Shown here: piece after piece, positions 21,951 through 35,339 of the stretch
Position numbering within the stretch: position 1 is the first letter of the stretch
How the letters are laid out: every line of letters begins with the position of its first letter
Assembly: GCA_958299035.1 (NCBI GenBank)
Contig: CATQJL010000223.1
Coordinates: 55,720,302-55,784,301 of the forward strand
DNA length: 64,000 bases
DNA from: Cylicocyclus nassatus
Taxonomy: Eukaryota; Nematoda; Chromadorea; Rhabditida; Strongylidae
Direction of reading: 5' to 3'
Notes under the pieces: model-generated
Seen by the model: the letters and a program-made list of their open reading frames with translations, nothing else
Told to the model about the DNA's origin: nothing
Database searches by the model: none
Position numbers and translations under genes: made by a program

Positions 21951-22202
21951 TAAGTGGGTCGGGGCAGATACATTAGTATTTGCTTAGTTGGGACTGCATC
22001 TAAGTACAAAGGTGTTCACATCTTCTCTCTAAAGAAGTTAAATAAATGAAAAATCAACTTCGCAGGTAGACAAAAAATTTCTGATCTTTAATTCCAAATG
22101 CCACCACCAGAATTCGGTTATTTAATACAGTTGCTTCTTTCGTTGCTTAGTTAAGATCAAAATAATCGCTTTCCCAAAACGCTGACCAATGCAGATGCAT
22201 GC

Positions 22203-25200
22203 TGAGTTCTCCGGGAGCAAAGGCATTTTCTATGGCTGAAATTCTGTCGAAATCGAGGTTTTTACCGTTTTTAGTGGAAATTGTGGGGAAGAACAAAATT
22301 TTCGCTCCAGAAACTGGTGAGCCACAAAGAGAGCCTGCCGGTTCCCAACCAGCGAGACCACAGTTTCTATGCTGGGTCTTTTTGCCGGGGCAAAGGCATT
22401 TTCTGTGGCTGAAATTCTGACGAAATCGAGGTTTTTACAGTTTTTAGTGGAATTTCGCTCTGAAAACTGGTGAGCCACAAAGAGAGCCTGCCGGTTCCCA
22501 ACCAGCGAGACCACAGTTTCTATGCTGGGTCTTTTTGCCGGGGCAAAGGCATTTTCTGTGGCTGAAATTCTGACGAAATCGAGGTTTTTACCGTTTTTAG
22601 TGGAATTTCGCTCTGACTGGTGAGCCACAAAGAGAGCCTGCCGGTTCCCAACCAGCGAAACCACAGTTTCTATGCTGGGTCTTTTTCCGGGGGCAAAGGC
22701 ATTTTCTGTGGCTGAAATTCTGTCGAAATCGAGGATTTTACCGTTTTTAGTGGAAAATGTGCGGAAAAACAAAACTTTTCGCTCCGAAAACTGGTGAGCC
22801 ACAAAGAAAGCCTGCCGGTTCCCAACCAGCGAGACCAAAGTTTCTATGCTGGGTCGTTTTGCCGGGGGTCAAAGGCATTTTCTGTGGCTGAAATTCTGAC
22901 GAAATCGAGGTTTTTACCGTTTTTAGTGGAAAATGTGCGGAAAAACAAAACTTTTCGCTCCGAAAACTGGTGAGCCACAAAGAGAGCCTGCCGGATCTCA
23001 ACCAGCGAGACCACAGCTTCTATGCTGAGTCTTCATTCTGGGAGCAGAGGTATTTTCTGGGGCTAAAATTCTGTCGAAATCGAGATTTTTACCGTTTTTA
23101 GTGGAAACTGTGAGGAAAAACAAAACTTTTCGCTCCGAAAACTGGTGAGCCACAAAGAGAGCCTGCCGGTTCCCAACCAGCGAGACCACAGTTTCTATGC
23201 TGGGTCTTTTTGCCGGGGGCAAAGGCATTTTCTGTGGCTGAAATTCTGACGAAATCGAGGTTTTTACCGTTTTTAGTGGAAAATGTGGGGAAAAACAAAA
23301 CTTTTCGCTCCGAAAACTGGTGAGCCACAAAGAGAGCCTGCCGGATCTCAACCAGCGAGACCACAGTTTCTATGCTGGGTCTTTTTGCCGGGGGCAAAGG
23401 CATTTTCTGTGGCTGAAATTCTGACGAAATCGAGGATTTTACCGTTTCTAGTGGAAAATGTGGGGAAAAACAAAACTTTTCGCTCCGAAAACTGGTGAGC
23501 CACAAAGAGAGCCTACCGGTTCCCAACCAGCGAGACCACAGTTTCTATGCTGGGTCTTTTTTCCGGGGGCAAAGGCATTTTCTGTGGCTGAAATTCTGAC
23601 GAAATCGAGGTTTTTACCGTTTTTAGTGGAAAATGTGGGGAAAAACAAAACTTTTCGCTCCGAAAACTGGTGAGCCACAAAGAGAGCCTACCGGTTCCCA
23701 ACCAGCGAGACCACAGTTTCTATGCTGGGTCTTTTTGCCGGGGGCAAAGGCATTTTCTGTGGCTGAAATTCTGACGAAATCGAGGATTTTACCGTTTCTA
23801 GTGGAAAATGTGGGGAAAAACAAAACTTTTCGCTCCGAAAACTGGTGAGCCACAAAGAGAGCCTGCCGGTTCCCAACCAGCGAGACCACAGTTTCTATGC
23901 TGGGTCTTTTTGCCGGGGGCAAAGGCATTTTCTGTGGCTGAAATTCTGACGAAATCGAGGTTTTTACCGTTTTCAGTGGAAAATGTGGGGAAAAACAAAA
24001 CTTTTCGCTCCGAAAACTGGTGAGCCACAAAGAGAGCCTGCCGGATCTCAACCAGCGAGACCACAGTTTCTATGCTGGGTCTTTTTGCCGGGGGCAAAGG
24101 CATTTTCTGTGGCTGAAATTCTGACGAAATCGAGGATTTTACCGTTTCTAGTGGAAAATGTGGGGAAAAACAAAACTTTTCGCTCCGAAAACTGGTGAGC
24201 CACAAAGAGAGCCTACCGGTTCCCAACCAGCGAGACCACAGTTTCTATGCTGGGTCTTTTTGCCGGGGGCAAAGGCATTTTCTGTGGTTGAAATTCTGTC
24301 GAAATCGAGGATTTTACCGTTTTTAGTGGAAAATGTGGGGAAAGGCAAAATTTTTCGCTCCGAAAACTGGTGAGCCACAAAGAGAGCCTGCCGGATCTCA
24401 ACCAGCGAGACCACATTTTCTATGCTGGGTCTTTTTGCCGGGGGCAAAGGCATTTTCTGTGGCTGAAATTCTGACGAAATCGAGGATTTTACCGTTTCTA
24501 GTGGAAAATGTGGGGAAAAACAAAACTTTTCGCTCCGAAAACTGGTGAGCCACAAAGAGAGCCTACCGGTTCCCAACCAGCGAGACCACAGTTTCTATGC
24601 TGGGTCTTTTTGCCGGGGGCAAAGGCATTTTCTGTGGCTGAAATTCTGTCGAAATCGAGGATTTTACCGTTTTTAGTGGAAAATGTGGGGAAAGGCAAAA
24701 TTTTTCGCTCCGAAAACTGGTGAGCCACAAAGAGAGCCTGCCGCATTTCAACCAGCGAGACCACAGTTTCTATGCTGGGTCGTTTTGCCGGGGGTCAAAG
24801 GCATTTTCTGTGGCTGAAATTCTGACGAAATCGAGGATTTTACCGTTTCTAGTGGAAAATGTGGGGAAAAACAAAACTTTTCGCTCCGAAAACTGGTGAG
24901 CCACAAAGAGAGCCTACCGGTTCCCAACCAGCGAGACCACAGTTTCTATGCTGGGTCTTTTTGCCGGGGGCAAAGGCATTTTCTGTGGCTGAAATTCTGA
25001 CGAAATCGAGGATTTTACCGTTTCTAGTGGAAAATGTGGGGAAAAACAAAACTTTTCGCTCCGAAAACTGGTGAGCCACAAAGAGAGCCTGCCGGATCTC
25101 AACCAGCGAGACCACAGTTTCTATGCTGGGTCTTTTTGCCGGGGGCAAAGGCATTTTCTGTGGCTGAAATTCTGACGAAATCGAGGATTTTACCGTTTCT

Positions 25201-28200
25201 AGTGGAAAATGTGGGGAAAAACAAAACTTTTCGCTCCGAAAACTGGTGAGCCACAAAGAGAGCCTACCGGTTCCCAACCAGCGAGACCACAGTTTCTATG
25301 CTGGGTCTTTTTTCCGGGGGCAAAGGCATTTTCTGTGGCTGAAATTCTGACGAAATCGAGGTTTTTACCGTTTTTAGTGGAAAATGTGGGGAAAAACAAA
25401 CTTTTCGCTCCGAAAACTGGTGAGCCACAAAGAGAGCCTACCGGTTCCCAACCAGCGAGACCACAGTTTCTATGCTGGGTTTTTTTGCCGGGGGCAAAGG
25501 CATTTTCTGTGGCTGAAATTCTGACGAAATCGAGGTTTTTACCGGAAAATGTGGGGAAAAACAAAACTTTTCGCTCCGAAAACTGGTGAGCCACAAAGAG
25601 AGCCTACCGGTTCCCAACCAGCGAGACCACAGTTTCTATGCTGGGTCTTTTTGCCGGGGGCAAAGGCATTTTCTGTGGCTGAAATTCTGACGAAATCGAG
25701 GTTTTTACCGTTTTTAGTGGAAAATGTGGGGAAAAACAAAACTTTCCGCTCCGAAAACTGGTGAGCCACAACGAGAGCCTGCCGGTTCCCAACCAGCGAG
25801 ACCACAGTTTCTATGCTGGGTCTTTTTGCCGGGGGGCAAAGGCATTTTCTGTGGGTGAAATTCTGACGAAATCGAGGTTTTTACCGTTTTTAGTGGAAAA
25901 TGTGGGGAAAAACAAAACTTTCCGCTCCGAAAACTGGTGAGCCACAAAGAGAGCCTGCCGGTTCCCAACCAGCGAGACCACAGCTTCTATGCTGGGTCTT
26001 CATTCTGGGAGCAGAGGTATTTTCTGGGGCTAAAATTCTGTCGAAATCGAGATTTTTACCGTTTTTAGTGGAAACTGTGAGGAAAAACAAAACTTTTCGC
26101 TCCGAAAACTGGTGAGCCACAAAGAGAGCCTGCCGGTTCCCAACAAGCGAGACCACAGTTTCTATGCTGGGTCTTTTTTCCGGGGGCAAAGGCATTTTCT
26201 GTGGCTGAAATTCTGACGAAATCGAGGTTTTTACCGTTTTTAGTGGAAACTGTGAGGAAAAACAAAACTTTTCGCTCCGAAAACTGGTGAGCCACAAAGA
26301 GAGCCTGCCGGTTCCCAACAAGCGAGACCACAGTTTCTATGCTGGGTCTTTTTTCCGGGGGCAAAGGCATTTTCTGTGGCTGAAATTCTGACGAAATCGA
26401 GATTTTTACCGTTTTTAGTGGAAACTGTGAGGAAAAACAAAACTTTTCGCTCCGAAAACTGGTGAGCCACAAAGAGAGCCTGCCGGTTCCCAACAAGCGA
26501 GACCACAGTTTCTATGCTGGGTCTTTTTTCCGGGGGCAAAGGCATTTTCTGTGGCTGAAATTCTGACGAAATCGAGGATTTTACCGTTTCTAGTGGAAAA
26601 TGTGGGGAAAAACAAAACTTTTCGCTCCGAAAACTGGTGAGCCACAAAGAGAGCCTACCGGTTCCCAACCAGCGAGACCACAGTTTCTATGCTGGGTCTT
26701 TTTTCCGGGGGCAAAGGCATTTTCTGTGGCTGAAATTCTGACGAAATCGAGGTTTTTACCGTTTTTAGTGGAAAATGTGGGGAAAAACAAAACTTTTCGC
26801 TCCGAAAACTGGTGAGCCACAAAGAGAGCCTACCGGTTCCCAACCAGCGAGACCACAGTTTCTATGCTGGGTCTTTTTTCCGGGGGCAAAGGCATTTTCT
26901 GTGGCTGAAATTCTGACGAAATCGAGGTTTTTACCGTTTTTAGTGGAAAATGTGGGGAAAAAGAAAACTTTTCGCTCCGAGAACTGGTGAGCCACAAAGA
27001 GAGCCTGCCGGATCTCAACCAGCGAGACCACAGTTTCTATGCTGGGTCTTTTTGCCGGGGGCAAAGGCATTTTCTGTGGCTGAAATTCTGACGAAATCGA
27101 GGTTTTTACCGTTTTTAGTGGAAAATGTGGGGAAAAACAAAACTTTTCGCTCCGAAAACTGGTGAGCCACAAAGAGAGCCTGCCGGATCTCAACCAGCGA
27201 GACCACAGTTTCTATGCTGGGTCTTTTTGCCGGGGGCAAAGGCATTTTCTGTGGCTGAAATTCTGACGAAATCGAGGATTTTACGGTTTTTAGTGGAAAA
27301 TGTGGGGAAAAACAAAACTTTTCGCTCGGAAAACTGGTGAGCCACAAAGAAAGCCTGCCGGTTCCCAACCAGCGAGACCACAGTTTCTATGCTGGGTCTT
27401 TTTGCCGGGGGCAAAGGCATTTTCTGTGGCTGAAATTCTGACGAAATCGAGGATTTTACGGTTTTTAGTGGAAAATGTGGGGAAAAACAAAACTTTTCGC
27501 TCCGAAAACTGGTGAGCCACAAAGAGAGCCTGCCGATTCCCAACCAGCGAGACCACAGTTTCTATGCTGGGTTTTTTTGCCGTGGGCAAAGACATTTTCT
27601 GTGGCTGAAATTCTGACGAAATCGAGGTTTTTACCGTTTTTAGTGGAAAATGTGGGGAAAAACAAAACTTTCCGCTCCGAAAACTGGTGAGCCACAAAGA
27701 GAGCCTACCGGTTCCCAACCAGCGAGACCACAGTTTCTATGCTGGGTCTTTTTTCCGGGGGCAAAGGCATTTTCTGTGGCTGAAATTCTGACGAAATCGA
27801 GGTTTTTACCGTTTTTAGTGGAAAATGTGGGGAAAAAGAAAACTTTTCGCTCCGAGAACTGGTGAGCCACAAAGAGAGCCTGCCGGATCTCAACCAGCGA
27901 GACCACAGTTTCTATGCTGGGTCTTTTTGCCGGGGGCAAAGGCATTTTCTGTGGCTGAAATTCTGACGAAATCGAGGTTTTTACCGTTTTTAGTGGAAAA
28001 TGTGGGGAAAAACAAAACTTTTCGCTCCGAAAACTGGTGAGCCACAAAGAGAGCCTGCCGGATCTCAACCAGCGAGACCACAGTTTCTATGCTGGGTCTT
28101 TTTGCCGGGGGCAAAGGCATTTTCTGTGGCTGAAATTCTGACGAAATCGAGGATTTTACGGTTTTTAGTGGAAAATGTGGGGAAAAACAAAACTTTTCGC

Positions 28201-31029
28201 TCCGAAAACTGGTGAGCCACAAAGAGAGCCTGCCGGATCTCAATCAGCGAGACCACAGTTTCTATGCTGGGTCGTTTTGCCGTGGGTCAAAGGCATTTTC
28301 TGTGGCTGAAATTCTGACGAAATCGAGGTTTTTACCGTTTTTAGTGAAAAATGTGGGGAAAAACAAAACTTTCCGCTCCGAAAACTGGTGAGCAACAAAG
28401 AAAGCCTGCCGGTTCCCAACCAGCGAGACCACAGTTTCTATGCTGGGTCTTTTTGCCGGGGGCAAAGGCATTTTCTGTGGCTGAAATTCTGACGAAATCG
28501 AGGTTTTTATCGTTTTTAGTGGAAAATGTGGGGAAAAACAAAACTTTCCGCTCCGAAAACTGGTGAGCCACAAAGAGAGCCTACCGGTTCCCAACCAACG
28601 AGACCACAGTTTCTATGCTGGGTCTTTTTTCCGGGGGCAAAGGCATTTTCTGTGGCTGAAATTCTGACGAAATCGAGGTTATTACCGTTTTTAGTGGAAA
28701 ATGTGGGGAAAAAGAAAACTTTTCGCTCCGAAAACTGGTGAGCCACAAAGAGAGCCTGCCGGATCTCAACCACCGAGACCACAGTTTCTATGCTGGGTCT
28801 TTTTGCCGGGGGCAAAGGCATTTTCTGTGGCTGAAATTCTGACGAAATCGAGGTTTTTACCGTTTTTAGTGGAAAATGTGGGGAAAAACAAAACTTTTCG
28901 CTCCGAAAACTGGTGAGCCACAAAGAGAGCCTGCCGGATCTCAACCAGCGAGACCAAGTACTCTGCGTTGATACCACTGCCCGGGGGCAAAGGCATTTTC
29001 TGTGGCTGAAATTCTGACGAAATCGAGGTTTTTACCGTTTTTAGTGGAAAATGTGGGGAAAAACAAAACTTTTCGCTCCGAAAACTGGTGAGCCACAAAG
29101 AGAGCCTACCGGTTCCCAACCAGCGAGACCACAGTTTCTATGCTGGGTCTTTTTTCCGGGGGCAAAGGCATTTTCTGTGGCTGAAATTCTGACGAAATCG
29201 AGGTTTTTACCGTTTTTGGTGGAAAATGTGGGGAAAAAGAAAACTTTTCGCTCCGAGAACTGGTGAGCCACAAAGAGAGCCTGCCGGTTCCCAACCAGCG
29301 AGACCACAGTTTCTATGCTGGGTTTTTTTGCCGTGGGCAAAGACATTTTCTGTGGCTGAAATTCTGACGAAATCGAGGTTTTTACCGTTTTTAGTGGAAA
29401 ATGTGGGGAAAAACAAAACTTTTCGCTCGGAAAACTGGTGAGCCACAAAGAGAGCCTACCGGTTCCCAACCAGCGAGACCACAGTTTCTATGCTGGGTCT
29501 TTTTTCCGGGGGCAAAGGCATTTTCTGTGGCTGAAATTCTGACGAAATCGAGGTTTTTACCGTTTTTAGTGGAAAATGTGGGGAAAAAGAAAACTTTTCG
29601 CTCCGAGAACTGGTGAGCCACAAAGAGAGCCTGCCGGATCTCAACCAGCGAGACCACAGTTTCTATGCTGGGTCTTTTTTCCGGGGGCAAAGGCATTTTC
29701 TGTGGCTGAAATTCTGACGAAATCGAGGTTTTTACCGTTTTTAGTGGAAAATGTGGGGAAAAAGAAAACTTTTCGCTCCGAGAACTGGTGAGCCACAAAG
29801 AGAGCCTGCCGGATCTCAACCAGCGAGACCACAGTTTCTATGCTGGGTCTTTTTGCCGGGGGCAAAGGCATTTTCTGTGGCTGAAATTCTGACGAAATCG
29901 AGGTTTTTACCGTTTTTAGTGGAAAATGTGGGGAAAAACAAAACTTTCCGCTCCGAAAACTGGTGAGCCACAAAGAGAGCCTGCCGGATCTCAACCAGCG
30001 AGACCACAGTTTCTATGCTGGGTCTTTTTGCCGGGGGCAAAGGCATTTTCTGTGGCTGAAATTCTGACGAAATCGAGGATTTTACCGTTTCTAGTGGAAA
30101 ATGTGGGGAAAAACAAAACTTTTCGCTCCGAAAACTGGTGAGCCACAAAGAGAGCCTACCGGTTCCCAACCAGCGAGACCACAGTTTCTATGCTGGGTCT
30201 TTTTTCCGGGAGCAGAGGTATTTTCTGGGGCTAAAATTCTGTCGAAATCGAGATTTTTACCGTTTTTAGTGGAAACTGTGAGGAAAAACAAAACTTTTCG
30301 CTCCGAAAACTGGTGAGCCACAAAGAGAGCCTGCCGGTTCCCAACCAGCGAGACCACAGTTTCTATGCTGGGTCTTTTTTCCGGGGGCAAAGGCATTTTC
30401 TGTGGCTGAAATTCTGACGAAATCGAGGTTTTTACCGTTTTTGGTGGAAAATGTGGGGAAAAAGAAAACTTTTCGCTCCGAGAACTGGTGAGCCACAAAG
30501 AGAGCCTGCCGGTTCCCAACCAGCGAGACCACAGTTTCTATGCTGCGTCTTTTTGCCGGGGGTCAAAGGCATTTTCTGTGGCTGAAATTCTGACGAAATC
30601 GAGGTTTTTACCGTTTTTAGTGGAAAATGTGGGGAAAAACAAAACTTTTCGCTCGGAAAACTGGTGAGCCACAAAGAGAGCCTGCCGGTTCCCAACCAGC
30701 GAGACCACAGCTTCTATGCTGGGTCTTCATTCTGGGAGCAGAGGTATTTTCTGGGGCTAAAATTCTGTCGAAATCGAGATTTTTACCGTTTTTAGTGGAA
30801 ACTGTGAGGAAAAACAAAACTTTTCGCTCTGAAAACTGGTGAGCCACAAAGGGAGCCTGCCGGTTCCCAACCAGCGAGACCACAGTTTCTATGCTGGGTC
30901 TTTTTTCCGGGGGCAAAGGCATTTTCTGTGGCTGAAATTCTGACGAAATCGAGGTTTTTACCGTTTTTGGTGGAAAATGTGGGGAAAAAGAAAACTTTTC
31001 GCTCCGAAAACTGGTGAGCCACAAAGGGA
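22203..31029. repeat. 175-bp satellite array, about 50 units
   Basis: Head-to-tail units of 175 bp. Landmarks include 'ggcaaaggcattttctgtgg', CTGAAATTCTGACGAAATCG, 'aactggtgagccacaaagag' and CAACCAGCGAGACCACAG. The first units are shortened (starts of 'gctgaaattc' at 22408, 22561 and 22711 are 150-153 bp apart through loss of the 'aaaatgtggggaaaaac' part), and the rest are nearly exactly 175 bp. Unit variants alternate regularly between 24.0 and 25.3 kb. Because 175 is not a multiple of 3, frames rotate between units and yield many spurious open frames of 62-142 codons on both strands. Function unknown; could be a pericentromeric or heterochromatic satellite. The array is cut by a gap at its right end. 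Confidence 0.97.
28958..28980. other. SMART-type amplification adapter embedded in the satellite
   Basis: 23 bp matching the complement of the commercial SMART oligo core (complement ends CAACGCAGAGTAC; preceded by GCAGTGGTAT). It replaces the part of the unit that normally reads CAGTTTCTATGCTGGGTC. It is a library artefact, not biology. Confidence 0.93.
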
Positions 31030-31054
31030 GTACTCTGCGTTGATACCACTGCTT
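31030..31054. other. SMART-type adapter at the edge of the assembly gap
   Basis: 25 bp identical to the complement of the full SMART oligo core (complement begins AAGCAGTGGTATCAACGC), directly followed by Ns. It marks an untrimmed read end. Confidence 0.95.
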
Positions 31055-31554
31055 NNNNNNNNNNNNNNNNNNNNNNNNNNNNNNNNNNNNNNNNNNNNNN
31101 NNNNNNNNNNNNNNNNNNNNNNNNNNNNNNNNNNNNNNNNNNNNNNNNNNNNNNNNNNNNNNNNNNNNNNNNNNNNNNNNNNNNNNNNNNNNNNNNNNNN
31201 NNNNNNNNNNNNNNNNNNNNNNNNNNNNNNNNNNNNNNNNNNNNNNNNNNNNNNNNNNNNNNNNNNNNNNNNNNNNNNNNNNNNNNNNNNNNNNNNNNNN
31301 NNNNNNNNNNNNNNNNNNNNNNNNNNNNNNNNNNNNNNNNNNNNNNNNNNNNNNNNNNNNNNNNNNNNNNNNNNNNNNNNNNNNNNNNNNNNNNNNNNNN
31401 NNNNNNNNNNNNNNNNNNNNNNNNNNNNNNNNNNNNNNNNNNNNNNNNNNNNNNNNNNNNNNNNNNNNNNNNNNNNNNNNNNNNNNNNNNNNNNNNNNNN
31501 NNNNNNNNNNNNNNNNNNNNNNNNNNNNNNNNNNNNNNNNNNNNNNNNNNNNNN
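31055..31554. other. Assembly gap, 500 N
   Basis: Exactly 500 Ns, probably a placeholder length. True satellite extent to the right is unknown. Confidence 0.99.
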
Positions 31555-32658
31555 AGATGCCTCCTTATGCTCTTCTATTGCTGTTAATAGTATGTGTAGT
31601 TGGCATGAAGGGACATTATCTTGGACAATATTTTAACACATGCGCATGGTTAGGAAAACGCAAACCAGGAAAGGTAAATTAGCTTTGCTTTTTGAATCTA
31701 AACAATTTGTCGGGAACATAGATGCGATAGGGAGAGCACGGTCCCCTCCGAGTGAAGGGGGTTTCGCCTATCTCCGACTCAGAAAAGTGAAGGGGGTAAT
31801 CTGGCCTTGAGCTGAAAGCTGATTCAGGAAAGCTTTATGTCTCATCAATCGACAGAACCTTCGAAAGCTTGAAACATGTGGAATCGACGCAAACCGCCTC
31901 TTTAATCCCAGCTTCTTTGTGAAGCGAGATATGAGCAATTTTATACTCCTAATTACCAGCTAATTTTGTGTGATTACTTTGTGCTTCATTTTTGAAAGGA
32001 AATGCAAAGATAGAAAAAAAGGGACGGTCTACGTTTACTGGCAAGATCTTGCTCTGTGCAGGAATTTTTTGATAAAACCACACATGTATTTAGCTAAAAT
32101 GCCAAGTATCTCTGAGTAGAGGGGCGCTAGAAAAAGAGACGGTCTACGTCGAATCCTTTTTTCGTGAGCTTTCTAATGTTTATGGTTGTTGGGTGGAAAA
32201 ATTTGTGGCTTTTAAAAAATGAGGGAAAGATAATCGATACCAACTTGCTTTACCCCTCTCCTTCTATGGGTCGCCGAAGACTTGTTTAGACTGGGAAAGC
32301 TTTGTGCACCAACACTTATATACCATTCGATAGCTAAGAACACGAGAAATCAAAGTGGATCTCTATTTTTTTCTGGCTTCTCCAGCGAGATACGAGCAGT
32401 TTTATCAAGCTACAATATCAGCCAATTCTGGGTAATTATCTTTTCAAACCAAGAAGGTTTTTTTCGAAGTTTTACATATGACTCGAAAGCTTGAGAAACG
32501 AATAATCTAACTGCTCTTTTTTTGTTATTATCACCTCTAGTGAAGATGGATTTAATACTATTCGTGTCAGTAAACATGCATCCATCACTAGGTAATCAAG
32601 ATTTTCTACTCTTGCTCAACTCTTACTTGCGACAGTGCATTCATTGATACAATGTTAA
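31555..32658. repeat. Dispersed repeats, no gene
   Basis: 32269-32540 is a diverged direct copy of 34124-34400 (shared 'ccattcga.agctaagaa.acg.gaaatc', 'acaatatcagccaattctgggtaa', 'cgaaagcttgagaa'). 32575-32658 begins a second repeat unit that also occurs at 35340-35430. Nothing coding seen. Confidence 0.6.
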
Positions 32659-33428
32659 CACATTGACGACAGCGTGCATTTTTAGCTGTATGCCTTGTGG
32701 GACAGTGCCTTCTATAATAAATTGAGTATTTCTAACTGAAATCAAGCAGGCGTCATCTGCAGTATCCCTACAGTGATTTTGAGAAGCAGCTAACAAGGAG
32801 AGGATACTTAGTCGAAAGCACCAATCCAGATGAGACATATATCATCTTAAAGCGCTTGAAACGCTGATTCCAAATCTGGAGTTTCTAGCTGCGGAGCGGT
32901 TTTGTAGAAGGAGTTATGAAGGGTCTTCCCCTTTGGGGTTTAGGCGCACTCCAGCGGTCTCCCCTTATCTGTAAGCACTGTAGAGGAGTATCAGCTGATG
33001 GCAACTGACCTAATGGTAAGTAACTTGAATGAAGATTACAGTAAAGATTATAATACTCATATTACTTTGGTTTTTTTAACACTTCTAACTTCGATTAGTA
33101 TCAATATCATTATCATCAGAGGTTTCATGCTTTAGGGCTCTAAAGCCATTTAGAAGTCCAATTTAGCATGCGAAGGGGATTAAAACCGCGACACTCTCTT
33201 TATAAAGCACGTCACTTACCATTAGGTCAATTGCCACCAGTTGGTACTCCTTCACAGTGCTCATAAGTAGGAGAAACCTGGTGGAGGGCGCCTCAACCCC
33301 AGAGGAGCACCCCTCATAACTCCCTCTACAAAACCGTTCCGCAGCTAGAAACTGCAGATTTGGTGGGGCACCATGTGGCCCACATGGTGGGCATGACCCA
33401 CCATGTGGGTCACATTGCCGTCAATGTG
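32659..33428. mobile_element. 770-bp MITE with TTAA target duplication
   Basis: Ends CACATTGACGACAGCGTG and (complement) CACATTGACGGCAATGTG, flanked by TTAA at 32655-32658 and 33429-33432. The host repeat is uninterrupted at 35420-35440 ('gatacaatgctaattattc'), giving an empty-site comparison. TTAA targets are typical of piggyBac-type elements. The interior is itself palindromic, with a nested pair 'ttgaaacgctgattccaaatctgg' region (32857) against 33300-33365. Confidence 0.85.
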
Positions 33429-33780
33429 TTAATTATTCAAAAATTCAGACATCCTTTCAATGTTTGATTAGTTTCGTTAGCAAAGCCACTTTGAGTGCCC
33501 AAAAGGTCTCAAACATGCGTTTTTTCAACAAAACGCTGTTGATTCGAAAATCTTTTGCAGTCTTGATGTCTGAGAAGAAGAGCAGTTGACGTTTCCTTTC
33601 CAAACAAAGAGTGTCGTTGTAACAGCTGTTTGATTCTGCCGTTATGCCTTGATTCTAGTCTCAACCTCAGGTGAAAGGGTTTAGTCAGATGTCGGTCCTA
33701 AAGTGAAGGCGGTGAGAAAATTTCTCCACCTATCGCATCTATGGTTGGGAAGCGGGGTGGAGCAAGCTAATAGTAAGTAT
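33429..33780 (+). repeat. Right half of the repeat unit split by the TTAA MITE
   Basis: Matches 35427-35790 ('ttcagacatcctt', 'aggtctcaaacatgcgttttttcaacaaaa', 'agcagttgacgtttcctttcc', 'cacctatcgcatctatgg'). Confidence 0.7.
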
Positions 33781-34123
33781 CTCCACCTCATTTTTAGAAA
33801 TAACTATTTTTTTCACTTAACAAACTACATACCATCAAAAAGCTCACAAAACGGAGATTCGACCTGGACCGTCTCTTTTTCTTTAGCTCCCCTCTACTCA
33901 GAGATACATGATCATTTTAGCTAAAAACATGTGTGTTTTTGTCAAGAGATTCTTGCGTAGAATGAATGAGATGCCTGACTGTCCAGCTTACCTCGGCATT
34001 CACTTCAAGGGCAGTTACCCCCTTCACTTTTCTAGTTCAAAATAGCCGAAAACTCCTTCACCTAGACGGAACCTTGCTCCCCCCTACTGCACCTGTACCC
34101 CAATGGCTTGACATTTATGTGTC

Positions 34124-34400
34124 GCCGGTGCAAGACTTTTCTGGACAGAGAAAGCTTTATGCTCCAACCTTTGCATGCCATTCGAAGCTAAGAAGACGGG
34201 AAATCGACGTAGACCGTCTCTTTTTTCGTGGCTTTTCTGTGAAGCGAGATGTGAGCAGTCTCTCTAGCCACAATATCAGCCAATTCTGGGTAACAACTTC
34301 ATGCTTCATCTTTAAAACAAAGGTCTTTTTGACGTTTTAGATATAATTCGAAAGCTTGAGAAGCAATAATCTAAATGCTCTTTCATCATAACTTATAATA
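34124..34400 (+). repeat. Diverged direct copy of 32269-32540
   Basis: See the entry at 31555; about 275 bp of alignable sequence with small indels. Confidence 0.6.
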
Positions 34401-34426
34401 ACGGGCTAAGGATGTTTACGTGACTT

Positions 34427-35295
<869 letters not shown>

Positions 35296-35339
35296 TTGTT
35301 AATATTCTCTCTAATGAAAGGAGATATAGCACGATTCGT

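Larger units (their letters stand above)
16885..21988 (+). repeat. Segmental duplication, copy 1 (about 5.1 kb)
   Basis: Directly repeated at 46618-51599 with few differences: exons 1-4 of the ASP gene, mirror promoter, orphan exon, foldback element and palindrome are all present in the same order. Divergence is low, with scattered single-base changes, one 51-bp tandem duplication near 47350 in copy 2 and a deletion of about 100 bp in copy 2. Confidence 0.9.

Noticed and set aside
22203..31029. CRISPR-like array
   Set aside because: The units are 175-bp homogeneous tandem repeats without unique spacers, in a eukaryotic genome.
22230..31049. Dozens of open frames of 62-153 codons on both strands in the satellite
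   Set aside because: They repeat every 175 bp with the same peptides on both strands, arise from the tandem repeat, and have no gene context.
30977..31636. 219-codon plus-strand frame
   Set aside because: It runs through the 500-N gap; only about 50 codons are real sequence and these are satellite, adapter and spacer.
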